DNA of 60,000 nt from Cristatella mucedo (GCA_009760855.2 WPIO01000035.1:2226001-2286000); one strand, 5' to 3'; positions 12,235 through 25,379 are shown, counted from the stretch's first letter. Notes: a model not told the origin generated them from the letters alone. Numbers and translations are program-made.

Positions 12235-12385
12235 TAATTCATTTTTAAAGCACCCTCAGAGAGTTTAATCTCTATGCAGGCGCTTTATATATGCCATGCG
12301 GTCGACCCGTGACCTCGGTCACCAAATACATGCACCTTGACTTTTGTTGGCGCCGAGCACCTTAATCGCTGGGTAAAAACAGAGC
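12235..12385 (-). mobile_element. SINE-B copy
   Basis: On the minus strand it reads AAGGTGCTCGGCGCC, then GAGGTCACGGGTCGACCGC, then AAAGCGCCTGCATAGAGATT, AAACTCTCTGAGGGTGCTTT and an AT-rich end. The tail strongly resembles the LINE-A 3' hairpin. Confidence 0.7.
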
Positions 12386-14754
12386 AGCAGGCTAGTGCTT
12401 TATAATACAAATCAGACTACGTGTGCCTAGCGAATGGAACTTTGGTCGTCATGCATGCAGAACAAATTCCAACCAATAAGAGATAATTATGAACTATAAG
12501 CACTTGCAGCAATTTCAGGCTCACATTGCCATGTTTACCATATATGCCAACGGAGCTGTGTTTTTGTTAATAAAAATTTGTAAATAAAAGCTACTTAACC
12601 CTAAAATTAACGCGAGACAGTCACTTGAATTTTAAAAAACTTAAAAAAAAATTATGAGCCCCTTGAGCTCAACTCGCCGACTGGTAGTTATAACAATCTA
12701 AAAGCGTAAACCCAAACACGCGAAGCTGGCTCAGCCATGTGGCTAAGGGACCCTAGCTTCTGCGAGTGACTATCCCAAGCTATACACTCAATTTTCTTGC
12801 CATACATACGGTATGCGTATGCACGTCATGAATTTCCCTATTTCCAGCCAGACTAACCTGAAATAAGTAACGCTTCCACTATCACCACCCCCCATTGAAT
12901 CTTCGGATTTCTATTGGGCTGCTGCCTTGCAATTTTGCTCAGCCGTGGGTATCTGCATTATAATACATAGAACGAGCTCGTAGTTCACCAGCAACTCGTC
13001 TCCAAATGTTGATTTGATGGCATTACAAGGGAATTAGGGTGAATCCAACTTCACATTATTGCCATTTTTAGCTGCGATGTATTTGGGCGACCGCCGCCGA
13101 GACTCTAAGCCGCTGTAAGCCACCGCTGACAACCCGGGCCCATGTGCCATAATGGTCACTGTATACTGCATAATTTATATCTAATACAACAGATATCCGT
13201 TCGACTTGAAATTTGGAATGTGTGATTATTTGTGCGTCCACAACATCCGGCTTTCGTGCATATGAAATCATCAGATAAACTTGCTTCGATGAAAAGCTCA
13301 CTATTTACCTCTCTAAGCCGTTTGCCACCGTTCTAATCGTGTCTCTTGCAAATGTCGCAGGTAGGGTTAATAATGATCCCTTACTCTCTGAAGAACACTC
13401 CTTGGTATGTGCTTCAAAGTTATGTGGCCGTAAACCAAGTAACGGGATTTTTAGCAATCGTTTTCAGGCTTTTATATCATCAGCTATCTTTTCACAGAGC
13501 TTTCCCCTACAGTGGTATTCAGTACATCATAAGTTTTACAGCTGGGCTAGATATGGTCCGATCGTTGTAAAATTTTGAAAATAAGTTAGGCTCAGCTGCG
13601 TTGTTAGACTTTTCTTGTTCATCTTGGATCCTGGATTAGGTGAGTGTGACTGTACATGCCCTATACTTCTTCCTATACATTTACTTACTGAACTTTAAGT
13701 ACCTGGTCGTATTCAATTTTTACATTTCAACGAACTTATGTCCTTCTTAGAAACTGAAATCTGGCAAGCAATGACTCCTGAATCTGTGAGGAATTAGGCA
13801 TACTTCTACAGTGTATTTCCTTGAATTGGTAGATTTTAAAAGATAGCCATGTTTGGGTATAGACCTGAGACAAAACGTGACCTTGATTATTAAAGGTTAT
13901 CTATAGGTCAACATTAGGGCATAGGGTTATATCAAAAGATAGTCTATGTTACCCTCGCTACTTGTGCCGATTTGCATTTCTATTAATATATCGGTCCCTA
14001 AAAAATATCAATAACTGACCTGTAAGTGAAGATCCGGTAGCTCTGAGGCATAATTCCTCACTCTGTGGCATTTCCCGATTGACTTATAAAAACCAATAGG
14101 TTCTTCACTCATATTGATTTTTGCATATACCTGCAAAACCTACCTGCATATTCAAACGGAGGTATTTATTACTTTACAGATCACTTTGTGACACTAGGTG
14201 TCATAGATTAAGTTTATATCAAAACCGAATCTCCCACCAGTATCCGAGCTGCTATTACATGTAATTTGAGACTTAGAAGTAGAGATTACTTTTCTTAATG
14301 AGGCACGCACGAGTTGAATCTGATAGGCACCAAACGTCATCTGGGTGCCAGCTAGCAACTGGAGGAAAAACTAATGCAAAGACATTTCATGGAAGTTGAA
14401 CCTGTATCGGGACCTGCCGCTCCACCTTAATTGGCTCGTTCAGGACAGCACAGTTCTGAAATTCACTAAAGTTCGATAAAGCACCACTCCTAGGTTTGCC
14501 TGTGCTCGGCGCGGTATACTCCAGAATCTTCTAGCTTTTCGGAGCAATTAGCAAATTCAGCTTTTAGGCACTCAAGTAATTGTAGAATATATATCTTATA
14601 CCGGCCCCGTCAGAAAGCTTAGTTTAAGACAAAATGCTAAGCAGTTTAGTCACTGGCAATCATTCAATCACAAAATAACTGATCAAGAGTCTACGGAAAT
14701 GATCCGCAGCTTCAGATACAAAATATCCCCAAGGCAACTTAAACAGTCCCTTAA
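12386..14754. other. Unassigned AT-rich DNA
   Basis: No gene, repeat family or motif is recognised. Short frames lack coding character. Confidence 0.5.
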
Positions 14755-15537
14755 CTAACTAGCTTTCGCCAAAAACATCGTGTAAGTTTTGGTTAGGCAG
14801 GGATACCAAATCTAAGTTGGTCCATGTATTTGTGACGTCCCGTCTTGACTTCTGCAACTCACTTCTTGCTGGTCTACCAGCATGTGCTATCAGGCGCTTG
14901 CAGCTGGTACAAAACTCAGCATCTGACTTGTCTGTCGTGAGCGTCACAGTTGCCACATCACACTGCTTCTCGCCAACCTGCACTGGCTACAAATGAAGCA
15001 ACCCGCCGACTTTAAAGTTTTGTCACTCACTTTCAGGTCCTTCATTCTTTGGCTCTAGCCTACCTATCAATTCTACTTCCCCACCAGGCTAAGCACCGTA
15101 CCACCCTCTTTTCGTAATCTGCTTACCTATACCTCAAACAAACCTCTAATCTTTTAGGAGACTGTGAGTTTAGTTCGTATGCTCCCAAAGCATGGAAATC
15201 AATACCGACTTCCTGTACGACATCCCCTGACTTGACCACGTTCAAACAGAAATTAAAAACACACCTACTAATGACAGCATTTAATAGATCCCCGTGATTT
15301 GTCCTTTGTTTGCTTAAGCCTTCTGATACTTTGAAAGCTGTCACTAACCACATTTGCACGCTGACCCTGTACGTGTCAGACCCTAAGTATGTTATTCTTG
15401 CTTTTAATTGAGCATGCTACTACTGACTATTCAATCATGCTTCCTCTGCAGCAAATTTAAAGTGCCTAGAAAGAGATTGAGTTCTCTGAGGGCGCTTTAT
15501 CCCGTGTGTTAAAGTTATTATTATTTTTATTATTAAG
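14755..15537 (+). mobile_element. LINE-A 3' copy (RT C-terminus plus 3' UTR)
   Basis: Encodes a broken [22 protein letters not shown]-like thumb segment followed by a KFCHSLSGPSFFGSSLP-type stretch. Then the 3' UTR (CATGCTACTACTGACTATTC) leads to AAAGTGCCTAGAAAGAGATT, GAGTTCTCTGAGGGCGCTTT and TTATTATTTTTATTATT. It is 5'-truncated and has multiple stops. Confidence 0.75.
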
Positions 15538-16050
15538 TAATGTTTACTAGTCGTAGCGGATAATTGATTAATAATGATGTAGCTAGTGCCTTAAAAGCAC
15601 AACTAGCAAGCCTAGAATCCACCTCGGTACGGGTAAGTTAAGGCAACCGTGGAAAAGCACGAAAGCAATCAAGAACGTCAGTATATTATTAACAAGGAAA
15701 ATTTACTTAGTGCCGATCAATATATTCGGTCACTACTCATCTGCTCGTCCTGATGCATTTCGAATAAAGTCCGGAGTCACTTTCCCGATAGAATAACTGC
15801 TTTCACCAAGATGAACGGAATCCCTAGCTCAAGTTGAACATTACTTGGCAACTAAATGAATGTCTTGTAAGTAGGAAAATATGAATGAATGTACGTACTG
15901 TGAACGTATGGACGGCTTGAAGCTGTAGTTTTGGGTGTAGAGGAAATGCAGTTTCCGTGTTCTCAAGTGCCTCTGAATCGTATCCTAATCTTGTCATAAT
16001 ATACTATCCTCTATAGTGTACTTGAAACCACTTAAGGTTTCAGCATTCAG

Positions 16051-16110
<60 letters not shown>

Positions 16111-16171
16111 CCTCTCTCACTCTCTCTTTCTCTTCTCTCTCTCTCTCACTCTCTCTCTCTCTCTCTCTCTA
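16051..16171. repeat. (CT)n microsatellite
   Basis: About 120 bases of CT repeat with few interruptions. Confidence 0.95.
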
Positions 16172-16269
16172 GAAAAGTCTACCATTGATGCCCTTTAAAA
16201 ATATGACAGGCCATATGATAACCACGGCAGAGCGTGCACACGAAAAATGACTACAAGCTTCTATAGCTC

Positions 16270-16585
16270 CATACAGCCGCGATGGCTAACTACGTAAGGC
16301 GATTGCGCTTTACTACCTCGAATCCGAGGTCGTGGGTTCGAATCCTGTGATTGGTGATTATTTTTAGCCGCTGCAAGCGGTGGTGATAGCCATATAGGCT
16401 CTTCTGTCGCTATTCAAAAGAGGCTGCTAAATTAGCTAGTATTTAAGTCAAAATCTCGCCTCCCAACACCAAACGTTATTAGCGTTTTTGTCAGTTGCAG
16501 CATTCTCTTCCGAAAATCAAAGTTCTTACGAACATCGTGTGCGGCAACCGATAGAGCATAGACCTGTTCAATATTTATCCGAGAT
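16270..16585 (+). mobile_element. SINE-A, full-length copy
   Basis: GCGATGGCTAACTACGTAAG (A-box region), GAGGTCGTGGGTTCGAATCC (perfect B box), the GCCGCTGCAAGCGG body and a distal GTTGCAGCATTCTCTTCC to GACCTGTTCAATATTTATC segment align with 898-1210 end to end. Confidence 0.75.
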
Positions 16586-16904
16586 TCGGGGATGGTATCG
16601 GCCCAGCCGCACCCCTTTGGTCATTCACATGGAGCTTCGGCCACTACAGTCCTCTCTTGGCCACAGAATAGGTGGTATAGAGTTTGCAGCATAGATCAGA
16701 TTGAGATTTGATACAGCGTTGGAGCCCACAGACAACACCCTAATGGGCCGAAGCACTTTGAATACAGTATTACGTAAGGAAAACCAAGTCCGGCTTACTG
16801 TCATTCAACCAACAGCTGAAATTGAACGTTCTTTTTGCGTGAAGCAGTCCTTAACTCATTGTCTCGGCATCACCTATGTCCAGGTGTATTAGCGTCCGCA
16901 ATTT

Positions 16905-17527
16905 GATTGCAAGCTTCTCTGTCGTGAGCGTCGCAGAGTTTCGGCATCCCAGAACTTCTAGCTAATCTACACTGGCATCAGTCAATCACCAACCTGAACT
17001 TGTCAAGCAATGCACTGACATCCATTTTCTGTTACTCACTTTCAGGTACCTGTCATTCTTTGCCTCTATTCTACCTATCAGAACTACTCCCCCGCCAAGT
17101 TAGGCATCTTACCACCCGCTTTTCTCACTCAAATCATTTAGAAACACATCGTATTAACCTCAAATCCTTTAAAGAAATTGCACTTATTTCTCATGCTCAC
17201 AAAGCTTTGAACTCACTCCCGACTGACGTTACGACATCCCTGACTTGACCACATTTTGAAAGAAGCTTACAAAGCACCAAAGTATCAAACCATTTAGTGA
17301 GTTCTTCTGATTTGTCCTTTGCGAGCCCATGCGTGCCACCACCAACCGTATTTTTAAAATTGGCAATTCGCTTGTCACATCTAAAGTATTATGCTCGTTG
17401 ACATTGTGCATGTTGCTACTAATCATTTGATCGTGCTTCCTTTATAACACATACAAAGTGCCTAGAAATAAATTAATTTATCTAATAGCACTATACCAAT
17501 TTATTATCAATATTATTATTATTATAG
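16905..17527 (+). mobile_element. LINE-A 3' copy, decayed
   Basis: It starts near TCTCTGTCGTGAGCGTCGCA (thumb region). It continues through LPLFYLSELLPRQVRHLTTRF and a TLKSFKEIALISHAHKALNS-like segment, and ends AAAGTGCCTAGAAATAAATT ... TTATTATTATTATA. Confidence 0.7.
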
Positions 17528-20500
17528 TCGACGCAACTGCTTCAGTTCAATTTATTGTTTCTCTCTGTGTGGGGTGTAATATGGAAATGAAGGAAATCAT
17601 GTTTGCTTTAGAATTTAATTTTTCAATCTTACAAATCTATAACATAAGCAAATATCTCTGCTTGCATAGAAAAAGTTCAACGAAGGGCTTACCCATAAAA
17701 GGTTAATACGCGAAGCTAGTTTTTAAATGCAATTATATTTCTGGAGAGAATGGATTGTCATGCCTTCTTACTCTTTTCATATCGCGCTTTCATGATTTCT
17801 GAGACCAATGGCAAGTTAAATGCCCAGCCTATTGATAAAGTCCGTGGCTTAGATTGACTGCGAAATACTAGTGTAAAAGATATCATTCCATGCTAAAAAA
17901 GAAGATTTAAAATTGGACTCCAAATATTCGGAGACATTGACAATGATTGTAACAACTTCAAATTCTCAAGCTTATTTCTCCTAGTAAGACCTCTAGGCTT
18001 TGCAATAAAAATTGAAGTAAAAAGGAAGATTGGATCAGCTTGGTTCAGTTCATCTAATGTGGTAACACATCCGAGCAGCATCGATATTGTCTCTGACAAT
18101 CGAGGGAGCACTCGGTGAGCTACGTAAGCACAGTGGATCACTGAGAAACGGTACGTGCTGATCGACCAACCTAATACGCAGCTGCCAGCAGGACTACAAT
18201 CCTTAACTTCAGCGTAAATAATTCTTAACAGTAAGTACTCTTTTAGTACTAAATTGGCCCTATGCGACATGACTTTTACGGCCTATGGGAGGCTTGCTAG
18301 TGACATTTTGAGATCCAAGCTTATTCTTGGATTCTAGAAAGCGCCACTTGGTTATCTCTGAGTTAATCACAAAACAAATTAATTTACTTACGCCTCACTT
18401 TCGTTGTGAGCAGGCCAACCTTTATTTGAGCGAGATCGATGCCAGCGATTCTCGGAAAGAGTCAACATTTCTTCAAAATGTATTACTTGCAGATTCTTCA
18501 GGATATTCAAAGTGAAAACCATGAAGACTAGCTGATTCACCGGCCTTAAATGTATAGCAGCAGACGAGACCTCATACCAATCATTCTAGAGAATAAGGAA
18601 TTTTTTCGTATGGCAATTGAACTTAGTTCTTGGGTTTATACATTTTACCGTACCGCTTTGGTAATACCACTCTCAATATGCTTTCAAAGGATCACGGATA
18701 ATATATAATTCAACCTTTTTTATTTAATAATTCAAATTCAACAGTTGTTAGAAGTTTTTGAAAAAGTCAGTGCTCCGTCTTTGCCCACTTCAGTGTATTA
18801 TCTGCTCCGTTTTTAAGCAAAATGTTGAAATGTACTTGTGACGTACTTTCCATTACTATGAATGTGCATGTAAATCATTCCGTTGTGTCTGCATTATTCG
18901 GAGGATTTTTTTTCTCACAAAAATATAGTAATAAATCACAAAAATTCTATAGCACCTTAAGGAAACTGAATCTAACCATAAGCACGTTACAATTTCTGGA
19001 ATGGAAGTATGTCTATTGGTTGATATTAGTACGCACTTGTTTCAGAATATACAGGCACAAGAAAGACTAGTCACTCGGAAGGAGCAAAGGCTGCGAAGAA
19101 GCAGCTGTACGCTGCTAGCTTCCGTTTGAATGTCAAATCAGTATACGACGTGATGCTATTTTTTATAGTGAATTTTCTGGCCTTGGGAGAAAATTATCCG
19201 AAGACATGCTATCTAAAAATGCTTAGTCAATTTAAAACACAAGCCAAAGAACATAATAAGAACAGCTGACGGTGTCACCGGAGGTCAGAGTATTAACTAA
19301 TTCTGACAGTAGGGACGGAGTGAGAACGTATAGAAGTCTGGAGATGAGTGAACACAGTCGTGGAGCCGATACGCTGGTTGGTGAGAAATTATTTAATTTT
19401 AATGAGGTGGCTTAATTTTGAGGTTGCAATTTTCCGTTCAGTGAGAAAGTAACTTCTGTATTTGCATTGCATTATCCTACCAGAGAAAGTACGGTGAGAG
19501 CATTTTACGTAGAAGTGAATTGCAGGCTAAAAATACTGGCTCACTTCCAGGTATATTGATTTTGGCAATAAAGTAAAATTCGGAGTCAACAGCATGGAGT
19601 AGTTAGACGCACAAGCACGTGTACTGTACGCAGCTTTTCTAGGCCCAAGGTGAAATATTCTTAGCACTCATCACTACGTTCGAAGTTATTCAGTTTGAAT
19701 ACATATTTTCTGAAAAAAATGTGTACGTGTAGCCTACTTTACATATACTTAAAGTACACACAAGTTTGTAACTCATACATTCATGAATAATACTTATGCA
19801 TACATGTATGAGTTTATCCGCATAAATTTATTTTTATTCAGATGCGGCTAATAGGCACACTCGTACTCCATAAAAGTGAAAATTTCTTTGCGAAACTTCT
19901 CGAAGTCAACTTTCTGACGAGCTTTTGCAAATATGTGAAGACAGCAGCGTGTTGGTTAGCCTGAACGTATGCATCAGGCTACATTTCTATTGATTTTCAA
20001 AACCTACCATCCTGCATGTCTCCTTTGGGCTGCTTACTATTCCTGACGACCATTGATGGCAAGCATATGCCCACGAACACAGCTTTTGCAGAATATCACT
20101 GCTTTACTTAATATCATACTAGAGAATCGAATCAATAACACTACCAAACTGTCTAAACTACGTAAAATATTAGAGTCTTAGCTGATAAAGGCCATAATGA
20201 ATTGATCTTTCTTTCACGTCTGGACTTCAAATCTTCGTAAGTCTTAACCACAAGCTTGTAGCTGATGGTACTGCAGTCAGAGCTAGAGGTGACTAAGTAT
20301 TTCATGCCGAAATTACGGTTAAATATAAATCACAGCCACGTTATAACGCTGGTATTTAAGTTCAAGAATTAGATATTTGATAAGGGCACGGACTAATAAT
20401 ACGCTGCTGATTACGGTATGGCTGTATTTGTATGACCTTAATGTTACTCTTCATATTTTAACTTCAGGTTGACACCTCATTTTGTACCCTGTGACTGACT

Positions 20501-20714
20501 GGCCATAGACTCAAAATGCTGCACAAAGTGCTTTGAAAGTTATGATTACGAGTGGAGTTTAACGTTGCTTAATCCAGTGTATCATTTTTACTTTATGCTT
20601 TAAATTAGACATCGTGTGAGATGCACCATGCAATTCTAGGATAGTCTTTCGTCAATTGCAAGCACATGCTAATTTTTTAAATAATTCATCTTCTGATTGA
20701 AACTCTGGTGCATC
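17528..20714. other. Unassigned AT-rich intergenic DNA
   Basis: This is the longest stretch without an assignable feature. The longest frame (125 residues, minus strand, 17893-18270) has no recognisable motif. I see no gene, tRNA or named repeat. Confidence 0.5.
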
Positions 20715-21450
20715 TTGAATGTATCTCCGTCAGTAACTCCACAAAGTCATAAAGACCATGTGGGTGTTACGCAGGAGAGTTTTGTATAGCGCACTCACAG
20801 CCTAAGCGGCTTTCGGTACGCATTCGGTAGCCAACAGACTTCGTCTCACGCAACAAAGAAAAAGTGTGAAGCATAGCAGAGTCAGGAGAGCAGTTGAGGT
20901 TGTGAGTAGCACAGAAGTAGCAGTTCAGGACCGCTGAAAAAGATGTGCCATAGTCGGCAGTTGGAGAGTAGATGTCGTTGCGTAAGAATTGTGGAAGCGA
21001 GTTCCACAGCCTAGGACCTGCAGCGCTAAAGCTTCTGTCGCCAACTGTCTTTAAGCGGAGGAATGGGACAGCTAATTTATTGTCCACACAGGACCTGAGG
21101 GCGCGAACAGGCTGAAACTGATGTAGCAGTTCAGCTAGGTACGAAGGAGCCAAGCCGTGGCGGGCCTTGTGGGTCAGCGTAAGAACTTTGCTCTGTATCC
21201 TTTGCTCAACCGGCAACCATCCTAGCTCTTCTAGCAAAGGTGACACGTGCTCAAACCGCTGGGACTTGAAGACCAGCCTTGCAGCCATATTCATAGTCCG
21301 CCGTAGTGGCATAATAGCTTTCTTTGGCAGCCCAGCCAAAAGGGAATTACAATAATCAAGCCGAGACAGAGCTAGTTAAATTTTTTACAAGCCACTGTGG
21401 GAGACAGCTTCTAATCTTGGATAGGGATCGGATGTGATGGCTAGCTGTAG
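20715..21450 (-). mobile_element. LINE-B 3' copy (RT C-terminus), best preserved
   Basis: A 190-codon frame (21339 to 20767) carries LVFKSQRFEHVSPLLEELGW, LPVEQRIQSKVLTLTHKARH, GLAPSYLAELLHQFQP and FSAAGPRLWNSLPQFLRND. This is the conserved CR1/L2-group C-terminus. The family differs from LINE-A in sequence and in its 3' end (GACGGAGATACATT, no hairpin of the LINE-A type). Upstream RT domains are missing, so it is a 5'-truncated insertion, not a host gene. Confidence 0.85.
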
Positions 21451-21699
21451 AGGCAGTCTTCTGAATGAATCTTGATCATTTTGATACTCCCTTTTTATCG
21501 TGCATCAACCCACGCTGAGAATAAAGAGAACTGAATTAGCAGCTTTTATCTGACTGCAGTGTCGCTCAATTATTAATTATTAAGTGACAGAAGAAGAACT
21601 TGAAAAATTAGCCACTGGAGCCGAAGTCGCTTGCTCCTTCTTTCACAGGTCAATCTAACATGGATCCTATCTCAGTGGAATACTCTTATTCTTTTAGCG

Positions 21700-21880
21700 T
21701 ATCGATGTGAATAGAGAAAGTTCATCCGAAGAACCACTGAAGTACTGGGGACCGTAGGGCTCTGCACTTGGTCCTCTTCTCATCACTGTTTATACTCTAC
21801 CTCTTGCCTATGTGCTCGCCAAGCACAATATAGGCTTTCACTTCTTTGCAGATTACATTCAGCTATGCCCATAGTACCGT
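21700..21880 (+). mobile_element. LINE-A RT scrap
   Basis: A GTVGLCTWSSSH-like frame and GFHFFADYIQLC (decayed FYADDTQLY, the catalytic Asp pair damaged) identify a short RT piece. Confidence 0.55.
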
Positions 21881-21984
21881 ATCATGCCTCGTAAGAACAT
21901 TTGTTAAATGTTGGTCATTCGTAGCGGCAGCAGATCTATACATTTCAGAACTAGGCACTGGGTATAAGGAGGGTAGAGGACTAG

Positions 21985-22410
21985 TCGTTTTTTTATTGGG
22001 AGACGAATTTCAGGATCATATCATTCGTGGCCTCCTTGAATGTACACATCGGGGATCTGCACGGATAGTGCATAGTCCTGAGTGGGAAAGACCAGTAGTC
22101 CAGATGAGGTGCTGCTACCTTAGGGATTGACTCTCTGATCATGTCTGTCTTGCTCAAAAAGATACTAGAGAAGCAATCGGCTAGATCACCATGAGGATCG
22201 CTAAGTGAGGAGCTAATCTGAAAGCGTTTAAGGATATGGTTGATCGTAAACATCGGCATTTTTTAATTGTGTATCTGAGATTCAGCAATATTTTCATAGA
22301 AGCTGGACACAGCCTTAGCTTGAATGGATTGGTACAATCTAGAGTACTCTTCATGTGCCTGTCGATAGACAGCCAGTCCTGGTCTTTTTATGCTTTCTTT
22401 ACTCCTTAAG
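21985..22410 (-). mobile_element. LINE-A linker fragment
   Basis: Minus-strand frames give KESIKRPGLAVYRQAHEEYS, YENIAESQIHN and NHILKRFQISSSLSDPHGDL then ADCFSSIFLSKTDMIRESI. This is collinear with the linker at 1-745. Confidence 0.75.
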
Positions 22411-23265
22411 CGAAATGACGACAAAACGGAAGCGCTGCTCATAGGACACCCCAACCGTGCGGCTTTACTAGGCGGCTTTGCTCTTCTAATAGGCGATGCT
22501 GTTGTGCAACCAACACCATGTGCTCGGAATTTAAGTGTCGTCTGCAACAGCTACCTTAATTTTGAAAGCTTCGTTAAAAAGACTGATTCCACAGCTAGCC
22601 ATAACGTCCGATATCTATCTAAGACTATGAACTGTCTTCTAAGGAGGCTTGCACAAAATTTAACTAGGTCCGTAGATGTGTCTCAGTTAAATTACTGTGT
22701 TTCCCTTTTGACTGGGCTACCAAAAATGCCACTATAACACTGAAGCTGTTAAAAAATATGGCTGCAAACTGGTTTACGAATTCCAGAGGTGTAAACGCGA
22801 GTCTTCTTTGCTGAAAGAGCTTGGGTGGCTGCCAGTTAATCAATGGATACAGAGCACAGTTCTTCCGCTGACCCGAAAAGCCTGCCACGGCTTGGCTCCT
22901 TCATACCTAGCTGAACTGCTGCACCAGTTTCAGCCTCCTCGTGTTTTCAGGCCCTGTAGAGATAATAAATTAGCTGTCCCATTCCTCCGCTTAAAGATTG
23001 ACGTGACCGAAGGTTTCGCTCTGCAGGACCTAGACTGCGGAGCTGACTTCCACAATTCTTATGCAACGACAACCACTCTCCTGCTGCCGTCTATGGTACA
23101 TTTGTTTTCAGTCATACTGAGCTGCTGCTTCCAATCCTACACATTACATAAATTGCTCTGCTGACTCAGCTCTCTTTCTCACTTTCTCTTTGCTGTTGAC
23201 TTCTGATAGGGCGATACAGTTTGTTTATTTAACAGAAAAATAAAAGACATCGATGAATCAATCTG
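22410..23265 (+). mobile_element. LINE-B RT copy, decayed
   Basis: NDDKTEALLIGHPNRAAL (the post-catalytic K-TE-LLIG motif) and VSQLNYCVSLLTGLPK lead into ELGWLPVNQWIQSTVLPLTR and GLAPSYLAELLHQFQP. The copy contains stops. It faces the LINE-B at 20715-21450 in inverted orientation. Confidence 0.8.
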
Positions 23266-23775
23266 CGGCGTAAGGAGCAACTGCAATGTTGAATGCTCTC
23301 TTCGGAAGATCGGCTAAGGCACCACTACCAAGAAACGTCCATTTAAAGAGAGCGTCCTCGGTGCTCTCAAAGCTGAAGCGCTAGCAGCACAAGCAGCCAA
23401 GATGGCAAGCATGCAGCTGCTGTCCCGCTTGAGTCGAGCTACAGCAAAAGAGCATGCGACAAAGAAATTACCGAAGGACAAATGACAACCGTTTGTGGAT
23501 ATTTATGACATTTGCAGGTTAAGACCTGAAGGGCATAAGAGCGTTTTTTACCTGAAAGTATGAGCAGCTACGATGGGTGCATAAACGCTGCTGCTGAAGC
23601 TAACGCAGCTGTCTGCTGTACAAGTACCAAAGGCTCAGCGGATGTTTACTGCTAATGCCATTCTTGCTTTCTATCGTTCTTCAACGGGGTGTCATTGCTT
23701 CTCATTTTAGCGGTAGCTAAGTTTTCCAATCCGTACGGCTGAATATCGCTACGCCACATCTGCCACAGAGTGTCT

Positions 23776-23776
23776 C

Positions 23777-23854
<78 letters not shown>
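23776..23854. repeat. (AC)n microsatellite
   Basis: About 79 bases of AC repeat with one G interruption near the start. Confidence 0.95.
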
Positions 23855-23857
<3 letters not shown>

Positions 23858-24431
23858 AATGAGTCTTTAGCCAAGCTGAAAACGCCATGAGAAGCAGACG
23901 ATCATAACAAAATAGGCTGAGCACATTTTTTGGACACGTGTTCGGTTTCTATGCTGCTGCGGTGCCACTTCGGACTTCCAATTAAAGAATCCCGTTTTCT
24001 ATGCTCTCCTATAGCGGTCGATGCACACTAGCAATTGACCACAGTGGGCGACTGACTCGGCTCAACTATACCGTAATCCAGAGAAGTGTGTGCTCCGTGG
24101 AATAAATCTCTGTAATCCTATAGATACCTAGATACTAGCATTAGAAGTTGCTCGCACTTCGTTTAGGGCGGCGTCAATTGCACTGTGCATAGTTTCTTGG
24201 CATCCAATCTAAGGAAGCTCTCTATTCGCGCCACACTGCCTTATGATTAAGCGTCGAGTTCAGCTGACTATGCTGTCTCATTTATGTAGCAGTGAAAGAA
24301 GCTTGCTTGGTTAGCATGCTACCAGCTCAGTGTGCCCGGTAAGCACTAGTGCGAAGAATATAAGCGACCTAGTATGCAGGCCCATAAGCACAGCAGCGCA
24401 TCAACCTACTGCAGCAGCAAATGTAAGTGCG

Positions 24432-24492
24432 ACTTGAAAGAGATTGAGTTCTCTGAGGGCGCTATATCAAATCTATTATTATTCTTATCATC
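24432..24492 (+). mobile_element. LINE-A 3' tail only
   Basis: GAAAGAGATTGAGTTCTCTG followed by AGGGCGCTATATC and a TTATTATTC run; an extreme 5' truncation. Confidence 0.65.
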
Positions 24493-25379
24493 ATTAACAT
24501 CTCACTGATTCGCCATAGAACCTTATTCACTGCATTAGGCACCACTTATTAGGGAAGAAAACGGGCAGACAGCGGTAGCATACAAATGGTAGATGAAACA
24601 AATTGTTTCAATAGCAGCCGTAGCCATTGTACAGCGGATCCATGAAATCCAGTCACGGTCCAGCCAGTCAGTAATGGGTCCACCGTGTGAAGTAATCCAC
24701 TAATTAGCTTGTAGCTTATAGCTTATAGCTTTTAATGAGCCAGTGGAATGAAGCCTCTAAGGATCAAAAGCTGCAGGTAAGAATACGAAGACCTGAGCTC
24801 ATACCAAGCTACTCCTTTCCTCAAAACCGCTCCACTATGCCACCCCTCGGAATATAGAAGATTGTATGAAAGGTTTATATAATGCCTGTATACGTATTGT
24901 GTGTACAGCTACACGTACATCGTATATACTTTGCGAGCATTTTAAACGTAATTTTCAAATTTGATTAAAATAAAATATGAAGAAAAATCGCAAGGAAAAG
25001 TCACCCAAGGAGCGAGCATCGTTCAAAATAGTGCTTGCTCGTCTACCTCTAAATGCACAGAACATAGAGCCTGCTTTCTGATAGCGTCATCCCGACTGCA
25101 GAAAATGCAGTCATCACACATGGTCATCACACATGGAAAAATTAGTTGCTAAACTGGACCTGTCAAAAGCAGCCACTCCTTGAACAGTCGAAAGCTATCT
25201 GGTCGGAGTTTAAAAACAAAATTGGCCGCTTATTTTTCTTACCTAATTCTCCACGTCTTTCTCGCGATCTCCACTCATCGCATTCCTGTCTTGCAACATT
25301 GCTCAAATCGGTCACTCTGAGAGACAGGGTAGGATGAACACGTCGAAAAAGGCAAGAGGACAGTGCATATTTACTCGCT

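Larger units (their letters stand above)
23266..25379. other. Unassigned DNA upstream of the gene
   Basis: Contains an (AC)n microsatellite, one LINE-A tail and a short AGCTTAT triplicate near 24713-24733. A lysine- and alanine-rich open stretch (23318-23482) is unrecognised. I see no gene. Confidence 0.45.

Noticed and set aside
16270-16400. A genuine tRNA gene
   Set aside because: A and B boxes are present, but the acceptor stem and a foldable anticodon arm are not, and the sequence recurs as a SINE.
20767-21339. 190-residue minus-strand frame as a host gene
   Set aside because: Its motifs are the C-terminal end of a CR1/L2-group reverse transcriptase with a matching 3' UTR, so it is a LINE-B fragment.
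23281-23490. ESCRT-III (SNF7/CHMP4) pseudogene
   Set aside because: An ALFGRSAKAP-like start in one frame is reminiscent, but nothing downstream aligns convincingly in any frame.
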